A stretch of DNA of 64,000 nucleotides, taken from assembly GCF_009730915.1 (NCBI RefSeq), contig NC_052479.1:30505610-30569609 (forward strand), read 5' to 3'. The notes under the pieces are model-generated. The model saw only the letters and a list, made by a program, of their open reading frames with translations. It did not search any database and was not told the origin of the DNA. Shown one piece after another: positions 47,351 to 59,398 of this stretch. The position numbers and the translations under genes are program-made. Numbering within the stretch: the first letter of the stretch is position 1; each line of letters begins with the position of its first letter. Source of the stretch: Dioscorea cayenensis subsp. rotundata. Lineage: Eukaryota; Streptophyta; Magnoliopsida; Dioscoreales; Dioscoreaceae.

Positions 47351-48739
47351 ATCGTTTGCAAATATTTATAATTAATAATTTACCTAATTTTTTTAAAAAA
47401 TAATGTATATATATATATAAACACTATGTTTAAATGTAACTGATAACCCTAAAGATGTACCTTTGATAATTTTAGTCATTCTAATCAATTAGTGTAGTTT
47501 ACAGAATTATAAGTTTTATAAACAAAAATCAAACATGAAAATTTTCGAATAGATTAACGTGTACATATGTATAAGAAGATCATATAAATTTTATTTAAAT
47601 TTTCTATTGTTATATGTTAGGATGATTTTGAATTAGACTATATATATATATATATATAGTTTTTTTGTAATAGTATTGTTAGCACTATTATTGTATTAAA
47701 TGAGATGATTTTGAATTTAGTTAATGGTCTGTGTTATAGTAGGCAACATGAAATAATTCAAATTAAAATAATAATTTTGTTGTTGAAATTCAACATGTAA
47801 TGTTTTTTTTTATATATGTTATTAATTCTTACTTGAAATGACAATTTTATTTTTAATGTTTTATGATTGAAAACTAATAAAAAAAGAGACTTTCAAAAAG
47901 CTATACTATAGATATGTGGATTATTTATGATGGATACATTGCAATGTTGCCATGAGGACATGTTTGTGTTTGATTATGATATGTTGCTATCATCGAAAGA
48001 TATTGTCTACTACGGGAAAGTCGTTATGACGTCCACGTTTATATCTTTGAAGCTGATAATTTTTTGGACTCACCTGATGACCGATTGTCATATGATATTA
48101 GATTTCCAAATAAGGAACTGTTGTAGCAAATGCCGTGTTCAACTAGTCTACGCTGTTATCAAACAAAATTTTTTTTGCACAACGTCATGTTAATCATGTA
48201 AAAAGAGATATAAACATTGACTTTCAATCCCTTATCAAGTTACATCAAATTTAAAAACGCCAGAACAAAGCAACACGTAGTCTGATGAGTCATAGTATCT
48301 GAAGACTTCAGAAGTAGTCCAAAAGATAGTGAAAAAATCAAACTTCTGAAAAGCCTACTATTAAAAGAATTTTATGATATTGTTCAATTTTTTTTATTTT
48401 TTTTTACTAAAATAGCTTAAATTTTTTTTTGTCAAAAAAACGAACAAAGAAATGATTGCATATACCCTATCAATTAAAAAGATTAAATCAATTTGTAAAA
48501 TACAAGAAATGTCGACATCACTGTTACTAATTAAGTTTGTAGAATTGGATTCAATCGAATCAAGAGGCTAGATTTTTTCCCAAATTTTTTTTTTTGTCAA
48601 AATTCTAATATTTAGTCTTATAATGGGAATATCACATCAATTGCATTGAATCTCCAACCAATGCTTCTTTTCTCATGCATCACTATCTTCATTATTATTA
48701 TTAACAGTAATTCATGAATGAATAAATAAATATATAATT

Positions 48740-49040
48740 AAAAGGGAAATCGTTTCCCAGATTCGTTTCCACTTGGAATGGCGACGTTTTGGCGAGGAAT
48801 TGGGTGCCGACGGCCGAGGAATGGGAACGAGGATCCCGAGGAGACGATCTTTACGTGTCAACGTGAAAAAATCGTTTGTCCTATTCATAGACAGCGCCGA
48901 CACATCAAAAGGCAATTGTGACCGTTGATCTCACAGAACTCGATCACGAGGCTTCATCTTAGCCGTTCGATATAGGATCATGTGGTGCATCCTTATGACA
49001 ACACGTGTCGAGATGTAAGCGAGGCGGCTTACTCTATAAT
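48740..49040. promoter_or_regulatory. Second GC-rich island with ACGT cores
   Basis: Contains TACGTGTCAACGTG (about 48852) and ACACGTGTCG (about 49001) with GCCGACGGCCG in between, inside AT-rich DNA. No gene attached; could be a relic promoter. Confidence 0.35.
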
Positions 49041-49486
49041 CCACTCAATAATAAATCTTTTAATTAGATAATCAAATTTCCAATAAATATTTAAATATTT
49101 TAAATTATTACTATTATTATTACTAATAAAAAAATATGATGAATTTGATAAAAGAACAAATTAAACATCTTGTCACAATCACAATTAATAAATCAGTTAT
49201 CAAATATATAAGTTCTAAGATTTTTTTATCAAATATATTTTATTTTTAAATAAATACAAATAAATAAAAAGTCCATTTTAATTATGTTTATAAATCTAGA
49301 TATTTAGCAAAGGGTCATATCTCAATAATTAAACTTTTAGCCTCAATTTTTCATTCAAACAAACTCAAACAATAACAAGGGAACAAATAAAAATTTACTT
49401 GTTCTTCTCTTTATCTTTTATCTCACTCCAAACAAACCCTAAATGATAAAAAGAAGCTACTAAAGATAGCTAGATATTCTTTCTCT

Positions 49487-49489
<3 letters not shown>

Positions 49490-49542
<53 letters not shown>
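49490..49542. repeat. (TA)n microsatellite, about 26 units
   Basis: Uninterrupted AT/TA run. Confidence 0.95.
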
Positions 49543-49545
<3 letters not shown>

Positions 49546-50278
49546 AGCATTTGAAAAATATCAAACTTTTCTTGTTTTATATTCTTTGCATTTATCTAAA
49601 ACCTCTCAATCTAAAGTCTAAAAAAACCCTAAAATGATAAAAGAATAGACTATTAAAGATAAACATAGTATATTATATTTCATAATCATTGATTATGTTG
49701 GCCACCAAGTATTAATTCTTGTCCTTATGGTCAAACTAGATCTCTTCAACTTTTTTTTTAATTCGCTTTTTAGAGTAGCATTAGGTGCTTTTAATTAGTC
49801 TAATCTATTGATAAAAAAAAATTACTAAACTTTTGGTTTATTGAGTTAAGTGATAAAAAGACTAGACTAATTATAATAAAACGAACAAAAGAAAAATATA
49901 CTCTTAGATGACTTTAATCATATTATCAAGAAAAATAAAATTTTACAAATATTATGATGATATAAAGTATTACGTACTTTTTAGCATGCATGATAGATTA
50001 ATTATTATTATTAATAATAAAAGTAAGAGGAGAAATATAAGCTTCTTTTGAGATGGTGCTTGGAATAATTAAATTTCCTTTTTTAACTTCTTTATATGCT
50101 TTTAAATGTTCTAGTTAAGTATTCATCATCTATATATGTTTCTATAATCTGATCATGCGTGATGTTGTTCTTATTGCAAGTGGGGTTCAAAGAAGAATAA
50201 GCATGCATATGTATATATATATATATATAATATAGGGTTTAGCAAATAAGACTCCAAATTGAAGTCATACTCCACTTT

Positions 50279-50325
<47 letters not shown>

Positions 50326-50461
50326 GAGGCCATATGAGAACACTATGAAAAGCACCAAGGGATCGGTGTTCCATTCTTTTCAATGTGATTGGAGCCATGG
50401 ACAAGCTTTTGTTCACTTTGATGGAGTAGAGAAGGCCTCAAAGATTCATTCTAAAAAAAAA

Positions 50462-50502
<41 letters not shown>
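50462..50502. repeat. (AAT)n microsatellite, about 13 units
   Basis: Uninterrupted AAT run, close to a (TA)n run at 50281-50321. Confidence 0.95.
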
Positions 50503-50503
<1 letters not shown>

Positions 50504-52785
50504 GAAACAAAAGAGTGAATTAATTATCTTTATTCTATATATGTTAATTGATAAGATAATAATAATCTCAAAAGTTTCTATATATTAATACTCTAAGAGT
50601 ATGCTTTGTGATATTTTTTGAGTTATTTTACTGTGTTGGATCGTTGTATTTTTTAGTGTGAATAAAATACCTAAATTTTCAACAATAGATCTTAGATTGT
50701 TTTTAGAAGAGTTTAAAATTTTTATTTTAGTTTTTGTTAGAAAATATATTTATTCTAAGTTCTTAAAATTTTTTACAAAATAAGGACAGGAAAATAATCA
50801 GCATGATTTTTATTTATTATAAACAAAATATATATTTCAATGACAAAATTTTAAAACAAATAATTTTTTTTTCATCTAGTTACTTATATACTTGTAACAA
50901 TGGCTTTGTTTATGAATGAATATTTGTAAATATAATTTTTATGAGAATATATAATAACTTAACTACTTTTATATATACCTATACCTACACCTATATCATT
51001 CTGTAAATTTATTTTTAAGGTATACAATTAATTATAATTTTTTTTGGACGCTTTTATTTTCTTGAAAGTGATTTCGATCTTTTATTTTGTCTTTTTTTTA
51101 ATGGTATTAATAGTTTATTAATTTTTTTAAAAAACTTAAATAAACACTCTTTGACCATGGAATCAAAACATAATATATACATATTGAGAGTTTATATAAT
51201 TAGAGGAGACCAAAGGAAAGAAAATGATATTCAAAAAAGTTAGTAGTGCATTTCCTTTTCAAGTGCACAATTGCATGAACTTGTGGATGTTACAAAAGCC
51301 TCCACCACATGTTTCACTCATATCATCAACACAATGATCTTACTAGGGTAGAATCCAATGTAATATATATATATATCATGTCAAATCTTTTTCCACTTTC
51401 TTTCTTTTCATGCTTTTTTTTTTTAAAAAAAAAAAATTCATGTTTGATGTTCATGCAACATGAGCATGGTACCCATGACTTCTTTTGAATTATTGGCACA
51501 AAATCTACCCTTGATGTTCATGTCTTTGTCGAGAAGACAGATTTGAGTTTTAATTTATATATAATAAAAATATAAATATATTAACATATTTTTAACATAT
51601 GATTTGTCCATATTTTATATATATAAAAAAATAATAGCATGACACATTCAATAATCAAGGTTAGTGTTGTTCACTTGTTTGCACATCACCACTATAATAT
51701 ATAATTTTTGTTTTTCAATTATATGAATCTTATGTCAATATAAAATATTTATTGATTTTTCTAAAGCTTTATATCTAATGTTAAATATCATCAAAAACAT
51801 ATATTTGTATAAATTTTTAATCTGAACATAATTAATTTCACAATAAAAAAGCTACATTATCATGTCTTTTTGTTTAGTTCTTCCCAACATCTTATGTTGT
51901 TAATATCAGATCTTGAGATTTGATACCCAATTATTGTTTGTTATTGTAATAGCTCTATTGTGTTTTATTTGATGATGGTTGAATTTATATTTTTTATGTT
52001 ACTTTAAAAGGGGCTTATTATCTTTTAAAGATTCTAGACAAATCATTAATAACAAAATGATATTGCACTGAAGATCAAGCTGCATATTTCTTATGTAGAA
52101 CAAAATATGGATCTATAATCCATTAGATGATATTGGTTGTAAAGGGATTAGCATTTATGACTATTTATATCCACTCTTTAGAGTTGCCTTTGAGAGTTAA
52201 AAAGATGACTTAAGACCTTCTTATTTTTTATATTTTTTAAAACTTGAAATTTGAGTGTAATAATAGATAATTCTCTAATAAACTTTTATATTATACTAAA
52301 TTAAATCTTCAGATAAATTTTCTCATTCGTTTCTAATTTGAAGTAGCTCATGATTTTTTTGAGAAAGGCGATGTCACTGGAACCTCGAGACGAACACGTG
52401 GGGAGCCGCTGCCACCATCGAACCGTCCTCATCTCTGCGAGATGGAGATCGAACTCGAGGGCCCACACTCGACACTCGAGCACTGAACACCCCTACTGCA
52501 GGGATCTGATGTCAATAGATCAAATGGTCGTTGGCCATGACTTTTTTTTTTTGTACTCACTGAATTTTGTATTGACTGATTTTTTTTTTTCCAATTAATA
52601 AATATAATTTATTTTTCATTTAAAAAAAAAACAAATAAGGTCAATAAAGGGTGGTGATCTTCATTAAATTAGGCCCAAAACTTAAGGCCCAGCCCAATAA
52701 AGACCAACCATTTGTTAATGAGCCTATTGAATCCATGATTTCTATTTCTTCATCCCAAGCTCGCAAATCCCATTCGGCGCCGGAG

Positions 52786-54966
52786 ATGCTCCGGCGTCTC
52801 CTCGCCGGCTCCTCTCTCCGGCCGTTCTCCTCCTCACCTTCTCCGATCACCGCCGCAGACCTCGAATCCCTCGTCCTCGCCCAGTACCACGGCGGCCGAT
52901 TCCACAACCTCCTCGCCACCACCATCACCACCCCCTCCACCCTCGCCGCCGCCGCATCCGCTCTCGCCGACCGTGCTCACTCCTCCCCATCCTCCATCGC
53001 CGCACCCATCCTACTTGACTTCCCTTCCCACTGCTCCAAGCTCCTCCCCTCCCGCCTCAAGGGCCTCCCCCTCATCCTCCCTGATCTTCCCCTCAAGGTC
53101 CTCATTGAAGCCCTCCGTTCCGTCCTTGAGGTCGTCTACAACCCCCGCCTCGCCACCTTCGCTTATGGCGGCCGCCCCTCCCTTGGCCGCCACACCGCAG
53201 TCCGCTACCTTAAGGCCTCCGTCGAGAACCCTACCTGGTGGTTCCGGCCCGTTCTCCTACGCCAGCCTTTTGATCACCGCCATGTCTCCAGGTTGGCCTC
53301 TGTCCTTCGCGAAAAGATTGACGACCCTCCTCTCATCTCCCTCATTGAGTCGCTTTTTGAATCCCAAACCATTGGGTTCCACCTCGGCTGTCACGATCTC
53401 GGCCGCGGCCTTCCCCAAGAATCCGGTTTGGTTCCTATCCTTTTGAATATCTATTTTGATGTGTTGGATAGAAAGATTCAGGAAATTAGATCGGAAATTC
53501 ATAAGAAAAATCCTAGGATTAAAGATCCCATTTTGGATGCGAGTTCTAGGGTTTTTCATAACCCGGTTAGGGTTTATGCGGTTAGGTACTTGGATGAGAT
53601 ATTGGTGATTACTTCAGGGTCGAAAATGCTGACAATGAGTATCAAAGATCAGATTTTTGAGTGTTTGGAGGGTGAGTTAGGGCTCAAAGTTGATAGGCTG
53701 AAGAGTTCTATACATAGTGCTGTTTCAGAGAAGATGAATTTCATGGGTTATGAGCTCCAAGCAGTGCCGCCGTCAGTTTTGAATCCACCTATGTCAGAGA
53801 AGGCTATTAGGGCGAGGAAGAAGTACCTCAAGAGAAAGGCGGCACAAGCCCAGGAGCTGAAGAATGCACGGGAGACCAGAAGAAAGAAGCTAGGGTTGAA
53901 AATCCTGAACCACTGTTTCAAGAAGCTCAAGAGATGTCCGGAGGGATTTAAGTTTGATTTCGGAATTGAGAATGAAGTCAGGGAGATTTTCAGGGGCTGG
54001 GCAGATGATGTAGTGGCAGAATTTTTGCAGAACAGGGAGGAATGCTGGAGTTGGCACAGGATGCTTAGCTATGGTGATTTTTTGTCTTTGCCAAGGGTGA
54101 GAGATCAACTGCCTCTGGAGTTGGTGGAAGCCTTTGACCGGTTTCAACAGAATGTGGACAAGTATTTGATGCCAGTGAAGCCTAGCAAGGTAATAGAAGA
54201 GGAGGAGAGAAGAGAGGAAGATGAGGAGGAGAGGACTTATGCAAGGAGGACTGTGGAGGACTTGGCCAAGTTGCGCATGAGGGTGAATGCTCCTGTGGAG
54301 CTTGTAAGAAAAGCAGTTAAATTGGCTGGATTTACAAATTCCATGGGGCGTCCTAGGCCAATCAAGCTGCTCGTTTGCTTGGATGATGCTGATATTATCA
54401 AATGGTATGCTGGTGTTGGCAGGAGATGGCTTGACTTCTTCTGTTGCTGCCATAACTTCAAGACAGTGAAGATGGTTGTGAATTATCACTTGCGGTTTTC
54501 TTGTTTCCTGACATTAGCTGAAAAACATGAATCAACAAAACTTGAAACTATTAAGCATTACAAGAAGGATCTGCAGGTTATCGATGGACAGGGTGTGAGG
54601 GAAGTTAATTTCCCTACTGAGAGGGAGATAAAAATGATGGGTGAAGGAAATCTTTCTGATCCAAAGCCTGTGGATAGTACCCTCTGTCTTATTCTTGCTA
54701 GATTAGCAACCAATGAACCACAATGTTGTTGTGTGGCCCATTTTTGTGATAGAATGGATACTACTCTTTATCGGGTTCGTTTGTTGCAAAGTCGTTTAAA
54801 TGTTGACCCTTTGAATGAGAATAAATGGGTACCTGGAATGGGTGCTATTCATGAAAGTTTGAATAAAAAATGTCTTCCACTATGTGCAAAACATTCTAGC
54901 GATCTATTGTTGGGCAGGATCACTCTACAGGACATTGATTGTACCTCAAGTTTAAATTTGGAATAA
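52786..54966 (+). CDS. nMAT3: Nuclear-encoded group II intron maturase, nMAT3-like, 726 aa
   Basis: Maturase imported into mitochondria, where this family helps splice group II introns. Single exon. The chosen ATG at 52786 gives MLRRLLAGSSLRPFSSSPSP, an Arg/Ser-rich, acid-free mitochondrial presequence; an in-frame ATG at 52735 would add 17 residues. A degenerate reverse-transcriptase domain spans about residues 100-330 (FAYGGRPSLGRHTAVRYLK, WWFRPVLLRQPFD, GLPQESGLVPILLNIYFD). The catalytic YADD box is replaced by RYLDE, so polymerase activity is not expected. Domain X follows, with RPRPIKLLVCLDDADIIKWY and HLRFSCFLTLAEKHESTKLE, and a C terminus WVPGMGAIHESLNKKCLPLC then GRITLQDID. This pattern is the nMAT3 type. 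There is no intact HNH endonuclease motif. The first 600 nt are strongly GC-rich with C-ending codons, then GC falls. Confidence 0.95.
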   Translation: MLRRLLAGSSLRPFSSSPSPITAADLESLVLAQYHGGRFHNLLATTITTPSTLAAAASALADRAHSSPSSIAAPILLDFPSHCSKLLPSRLKGLPLILPDLPLKVLIEALRSVLEVVYNPRLATFAYGGRPSLGRHTAVRYLKASVENPTWWFRPVLLRQPFDHRHVSRLASVLREKIDDPPLISLIESLFESQTIGFHLGCHDLGRGLPQESGLVPILLNIYFDVLDRKIQEIRSEIHKKNPRIKDPILDASSRVFHNPVRVYAVRYLDEILVITSGSKMLTMSIKDQIFECLEGELGLKVDRLKSSIHSAVSEKMNFMGYELQAVPPSVLNPPMSEKAIRARKKYLKRKAAQAQELKNARETRRKKLGLKILNHCFKKLKRCPEGFKFDFGIENEVREIFRGWADDVVAEFLQNREECWSWHRMLSYGDFLSLPRVRDQLPLELVEAFDRFQQNVDKYLMPVKPSKVIEEEERREEDEEERTYARRTVEDLAKLRMRVNAPVELVRKAVKLAGFTNSMGRPRPIKLLVCLDDADIIKWYAGVGRRWLDFFCCCHNFKTVKMVVNYHLRFSCFLTLAEKHESTKLETIKHYKKDLQVIDGQGVREVNFPTEREIKMMGEGNLSDPKPVDSTLCLILARLATNEPQCCCVAHFCDRMDTTLYRVRLLQSRLNVDPLNENKWVPGMGAIHESLNKKCLPLCAKHSSDLLLGRITLQDIDCTSSLNLE

Positions 54967-55001
54967 GCAACTAAGTGTAAAGTTCACCTACCACTATAAT
55001 T

Positions 55002-55662
55002 TAGGTCAATCTTGCAAACCTTGCTAGTGAAGAACAAGCGGTCACTGATTTGGAGAACTTGCTATATATACACACACACAGACATGTGCCATACCCAGTG
55101 GCACCTCTAACAAGTGTTGTTTCCAAGCCAAGGCTACTAACTGGTGTCTTCTATGCAAGAAAAGATAAACCTCCAAGAATGATAACTGATGAACATATGT
55201 GTTGCTTCCAAGGTAAGCCTAGTAATGATTGATTTAATTGTTATTCTTGGGATTTTAAAATTATTTGAAATTTTATATGGTTACGGTTTGGTGATTTAGA
55301 CTTTTCTTAACTTTCATTTCACAATTTTGAATAGTGTTTCTCTTTAACACCGATTGTTTAAAAACTCCCATTATTTATGTTTTCCAAGGTCTGGCATGGC
55401 AATGATCTTTGTATTTTGTTTTGGGAAATCAGAAAATGAGGCAGAGGAGAAAGTTTTGTTTTCTTTCTTCTGGGTCTTGATTTCTAAGTTTTTACAAGAG
55501 ATTATAGGTCCTTAGCAACATAGAAAGATAACACTTATGTATCAAATTGTTGATACTTCTGTTCACCTTTGTTGGAAGGTAAGATACGATTAATATTGTT
55601 GTGAACAGGTTCTCCAATACAGCTTGTCGCATCCAGGTGGCTTTCAGTTCTGGGAATGGAAG
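55002..55662 (+). other. Candidate exons of an unidentified coding segment downstream of nMAT3
   Basis: A frame open from about 55002 reads ...LENLL...PVAPLTSVVSKPRLLTGVF...KPPRMITDEHMCCFQ and stops at an excellent donor (CAAG|GTAAGC, 55213). The acceptor AACAG at 55608 begins 55609-55662, which continues in phase (GSPIQLVASRWLSVLGME) to another good donor (GAAG|GTGAGC, 55663). The frame differs from that of nMAT3, whose own C terminus already has the expected family end. I do not recognise the protein. It may be a relic of another gene, an alternative 3' end, or part of a decayed neighbour. Confidence 0.35.
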
Positions 55663-56180
55663 GTGAGCTGCCTTTACTTGTGCTTTATTAGTTTATTTGA
55701 CTCCTAGCTTGGTATACCGCAAGGATTTAGTGATTTGAGTGGTTATTAATGATTGGAAAATTAGTTTAATAAAATCATTTAATAGAGATAGAGAAGTCTC
55801 TTTGGCTGCGAAAAGTTCCATACTTGCAGCACACACTAATACACTAAAACACTAATATAATAACAGCATGGAGATATAATACAAGCCCTCAGAACTGTAG
55901 CCATTGTAGCATAACAATTCGCTCCTTCATAACAGGAGCTAGAAGATGATTACTTGCAACATAACATCAGATGTAGGTCTTTCCTCCTATTGTCGCAAGG
56001 AAATATTCTAATTTCATCCCATATATAAGATGTTCATAATGCCATAGCAACCATCTTTTTCTCTGAATATCCAGAAAATAACTCCCATAGTACTGAGTCA
56101 TAATCTCGTTTCAGAAACATGCAAACCACAAACTTGATGTCATACAATAGCATGGTCAATCTTCACTCGCCAAGTCAGAT

Positions 56181-57161
56181 TCAAGCGTTGTTATCATTTG
56201 AATCCTCTCCTGTAATATTTTCCATTGGCTTCCCCAACTCGTTTTCCCTGGTCTCTTCCTCATGTTGTACTGCATTGTTCTCTGAGGTATCCATATCGGT
56301 ATTCTCCTTTATTTGTTTCTGACTTTCCTGACCCTCATATTCCATGTGGCTGTTGATGGCATTCTCCTTTGCCTGCTGTGGACTGTGTTGACCGTCTGTT
56401 TCTTGTAATGACATGACAGTTTCAAAAGCTCCAACAAGTGCTTTGACTTTGTTCCGCCTGTCTGTCAACTTCTTTGCAGTTTCCTCGATCACGTCATTCC
56501 CTTTTGGCGACCCCTTCTTCTTCATTGCCATGCTCTCGTCCTCCATCTCTCCATCAACTGCCACCTTCTCTTTCTCCTTAATTTTCAGCTTTGATTGCAC
56601 ATTCTTTTCAAGTGCTCTAGTGGCATGCATTTCTTTAGGAGATGGAACTTTGTGGTGCTCTACAACATCATGAATCTTTCGCTGATCAACTCGTGCTTGT
56701 TGAACAACTTCCTTGTTCGATGTATGAACAGATAACTTCTTCTCGTTTAGGTCACTTTTTGTTTTCTTTGTGACACTGATTGCTCCCTTGGGAAGACTCT
56801 TCACCCTAGAAAGCTTCGGAGGATTTGTGTTGCTAACTGTTTTTGATGCCTTCTCTGTTATGATATGTTTTGAGGGAGCAGGAGGAGATTTTGGAGTTTT
56901 AGCTGCTGCTTTCACTGATGGTTTTGATTGTGGTGATGGTTTGTCAAAGGATCTTCTTGATGTTAGACATGGCTGCTTTTTGACATTTTTGCAGGCAATA
57001 TTGCCAGAGCTTATGGTTGGTTTAAGGTAGTGCGGTGTTGTGACAGTTTCTGAGGAATTTGTCAACTTTGTCTTCTCAGACTCGCCTTTTTTCGGGGTTG
57101 AAGGGGCAGAGCTGCTCCTGGATTTGTGGTTAGTACTAATCTCTTTCGGTTTTGTAGCCAT
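56181..57161 (-). CDS. Plant calmodulin-binding-domain protein, 326 aa
   Basis: Minus-strand coding exon starting at MATKPKEISTNHKSRSSSAP just after a TGCAG acceptor at about 57166, so a 5'-UTR intron is likely. Most of the protein is disordered: Ser/Pro/Thr/Lys-rich with SSAPSTPKK and SPPAPSK segments. The C-terminal third carries KLTDRRNKVKALVGAFETVM followed by SLQETD (about residues 260-285), the core of the plant CaM_binding domain (a basic amphipathic helix that binds Ca2+-calmodulin). The tail is acidic and Gln/Asn-rich. Family members are linked to calcium signalling and some to microtubules; the exact role here is not known. The gene converges on nMAT3. Confidence 0.87.
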   Translation of the reverse strand: MATKPKEISTNHKSRSSSAPSTPKKGESEKTKLTNSSETVTTPHYLKPTISSGNIACKNVKKQPCLTSRRSFDKPSPQSKPSVKAAAKTPKSPPAPSKHIITEKASKTVSNTNPPKLSRVKSLPKGAISVTKKTKSDLNEKKLSVHTSNKEVVQQARVDQRKIHDVVEHHKVPSPKEMHATRALEKNVQSKLKIKEKEKVAVDGEMEDESMAMKKKGSPKGNDVIEETAKKLTDRRNKVKALVGAFETVMSLQETDGQHSPQQAKENAINSHMEYEGQESQKQIKENTDMDTSENNAVQHEEETRENELGKPMENITGEDSNDNNA

Positions 57162-58094
57162 TTCCTGCATGAACATATGAAAAACTTGAAATAAGGAATC
57201 GAGTTTTCTTATATATATATACAGTATAAATTTGTTTATCTGATTTTGCAAATAACAATATTTAGCGAAATTTATGCAGCGGGAAAGAAATTAGCAAAGA
57301 ATGGTGATATTTGATAATCTTCTAAATGACGACTATATTTCTTTAAGATAGCCTATGAAGTGCACTGCCTCATTTACATCAGAATGACTGATTAGCAAAG
57401 AAAGAGCATAATTGGCTGATCAAAATGAGATTGCAAGTACTTACCTTAAGATTAAAAATAATAATAATAAGATTAATGAAAATGCTTCTTCTGCTAAACG
57501 GAGATCATTTTGGATGTTGAAATTGAAGACGAGAAGACAAAGAAGATGATTACCTTAAGGTTAAAATAGTAGAGTTTCCAGTTTGTTACAAGGGCATTGT
57601 AATTACAGCCTCACAATTTTAACACTAGGCATAGACCAGGTCAACATACAACAAGAGTTGACTATTTTTGGAAATCACAAGTCAGCCGAACAACCGAGGA
57701 ATTATCTTTATGAGAAATATATATATAATTTATTTCTTATTTCATCATTTATCTGCATTCAAATGATTCTGGTTCAAGTTTCTTATCCTTTTTGTGCTGG
57801 CATTCTCAGTGATGTTTATGTACATGTTTTATATAAATTTTCTTGACTTAGTCCCCACCTGGGCCACTTCTTCTCCATGTATGTAATTTGATACCTTTCA
57901 AGTGAAATCATTCAAAGTTCTCACTGTTGCATCAAAATTTTGCAAAAGCTGCCAACCTTTTCCATGTTGTATTGACAATAGATCAAAACAAAGATGAAAA
58001 AATAGCTTTCATGTTTTCCTCCATTTGACCTGACCTTTATAACATGCACATTGCTTATTTTTTCTATGCTTTTAAATTCCAGCTAAGAATTCCG
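57162..58094. other. Upstream region of the calmodulin-binding gene
   Basis: Probable 5' UTR intron and promoter of the minus-strand gene. No other gene seen. Confidence 0.45.
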
Positions 58095-58840
58095 ACGTGG
58101 TTATCTGGAATCGGGTTTTATCAGAACAGTAGTCATTGATCATGTGGTTGATCCAGACCCCACCGGGACTGGCAATCTTTACAGCATGCACAGAATGGTG
58201 CTTTGCTCCAGTCTATCTTCTCCAACTACTCCTCTTGCTGCCCAGTGATCAGCTTTCTACAATGTAGAGAGTTCTATCCCCGCGGGCTGTGTTTTACGGT
58301 ATGCCACTCCTTTCCGGTCATTATTCTTGAACACCTTTTACGTTTATAGATAATTTTCATGAGAAAAATTAACTAAATATTTTCTTCAAGTCGAATCTAC
58401 ACTTACATTAGATCGAAGTGATTCCATAACACGTTTTTTCTTTTACGTATCAATGAATAGGTCTCGTTACTTGTACGACTTAAATGTCTCCTATTTCTCA
58501 AAAAAGTGATTCGATTGATGTGTTAAGAGTGAAAGTCAGCGGAAGAATCAAACCAGACGGTCACTCTCTTCTCTCGATCTTCCTTGCCATTCGGGTACGC
58601 ATTGGTTTGTAATGTGTACACCTGCCCTGATCTAGTTCCGACGAACTCAAAATCAAGCTTGTCTTGAATCTCGTCGGTGTCCGAGTTCAGCTACAACAGA
58701 CACAACAGAGGTCATCCTCCATTCTAGTGTTACTACTCAAAGTACACATGCATGCAATACATATGTAGAATGCTGTGACTGCGCCGGCAGAGTTGCCATG
58801 GATGAGCTTGATCTTCATCTTCATTTTCACTGACATGAAC
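58095..58840 (-). pseudogene. XTH: XTH pseudogene with relics of three exons
   Basis: Minus-strand relics occur in the order of a normal XTH. Exon 1 relic (about 58835-58770) reads MKIKLIHGNSAGAVTAFY. Exon 2 relic (about 58690-58535), after a TTGTAG-like border, reads DEIQDKLDFEFVGTRSGQVY and TLQTNAYPNGKEDRE...VWFDSSADFHS and then hits TAA. Exon 3 relic (about 58300-58095) shows frame-shifted pieces: a stop-containing KADHWAARG match, then DWSKAPFCA, then MINDYCSDKTRFQ. The active-site strand carries a 3-residue insertion (DEIQDKLDFEF). Frameshifts, internal stops and the missing middle of exon 3 make it non-functional. It is a tandem relative of the XTH genes next to it. Confidence 0.85.
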
Positions 58841-59398
58841 TAGTTCTTTGAAACAAATCCACAACATTAAAGATAGATCATCATCAAACTCAAAGATTGA
58901 TCAAGAGTGAGCTGGATGGAGGTGCCATTTATGAGTTGCATGATGTGAGACTTAGACCAAGTTGTTTGAATGAGAATATTAAGTACTGTGAAAAGATGGA
59001 GATATTAATAATTGAAGCATGATTTCTAATTAGGATTTTGTGGAGATATTTAGACCTTTGGGTGCAAGTCAATTTCCACATAATTTTGCTAGCATTTTCT
59101 TTCTTTCTTTTTTTTATCTAAATTTAAATTTATTTAATAAATTGGGTGATATGCATGATTCAACCTATATAACCCATTCTATATCCAAAACAAAATAAAG
59201 AAATTTATTCTTTTCATTATAATTCAAAATAAAATAGATACACACACCCCTCACTTTGATTACATTCATCAAATTCATGACTCTTCACTTTGTTTATTAC
59301 ATTTAAATTTCATGAAACACACACACACACACACACACAATTAAAATCATAATAATAATTCAGGGTTGTTTAATTAATAGTTTAAGAATAATAAATAC
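58841..59398. other. Spacer between XTH pseudogene and XTH gene
   Basis: AT-rich DNA with a (CA)n run at 59317-59339. No gene seen. Confidence 0.5.
59317..59339. repeat. (CA)n microsatellite
   Basis: About eleven CA units just downstream of the XTH stop codon. Confidence 0.9.

Larger units (their letters stand above)
45961..52785. other. Long intergenic region
   Basis: About 6.8 kb, mostly AT-rich, with (TA)n at 46508-46526, 49490-49542 and 50281-50321 and (AAT)n at 50462-50502. Two GC-richer islands (46790-47350 and 48740-49040) are listed separately. An open frame at 47927-48193 has ordinary composition but no resemblance I know. The last 450 bp are the maturase promoter side. Confidence 0.5.

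Noticed and set aside
47927-48193. 88-codon frame in the gene desert
   Set aside because: Plausible composition but no homologue known to me, no promoter next to it and no splice context.
53890-54489. 199-codon minus-strand frame
   Set aside because: Antisense shadow of the maturase gene.
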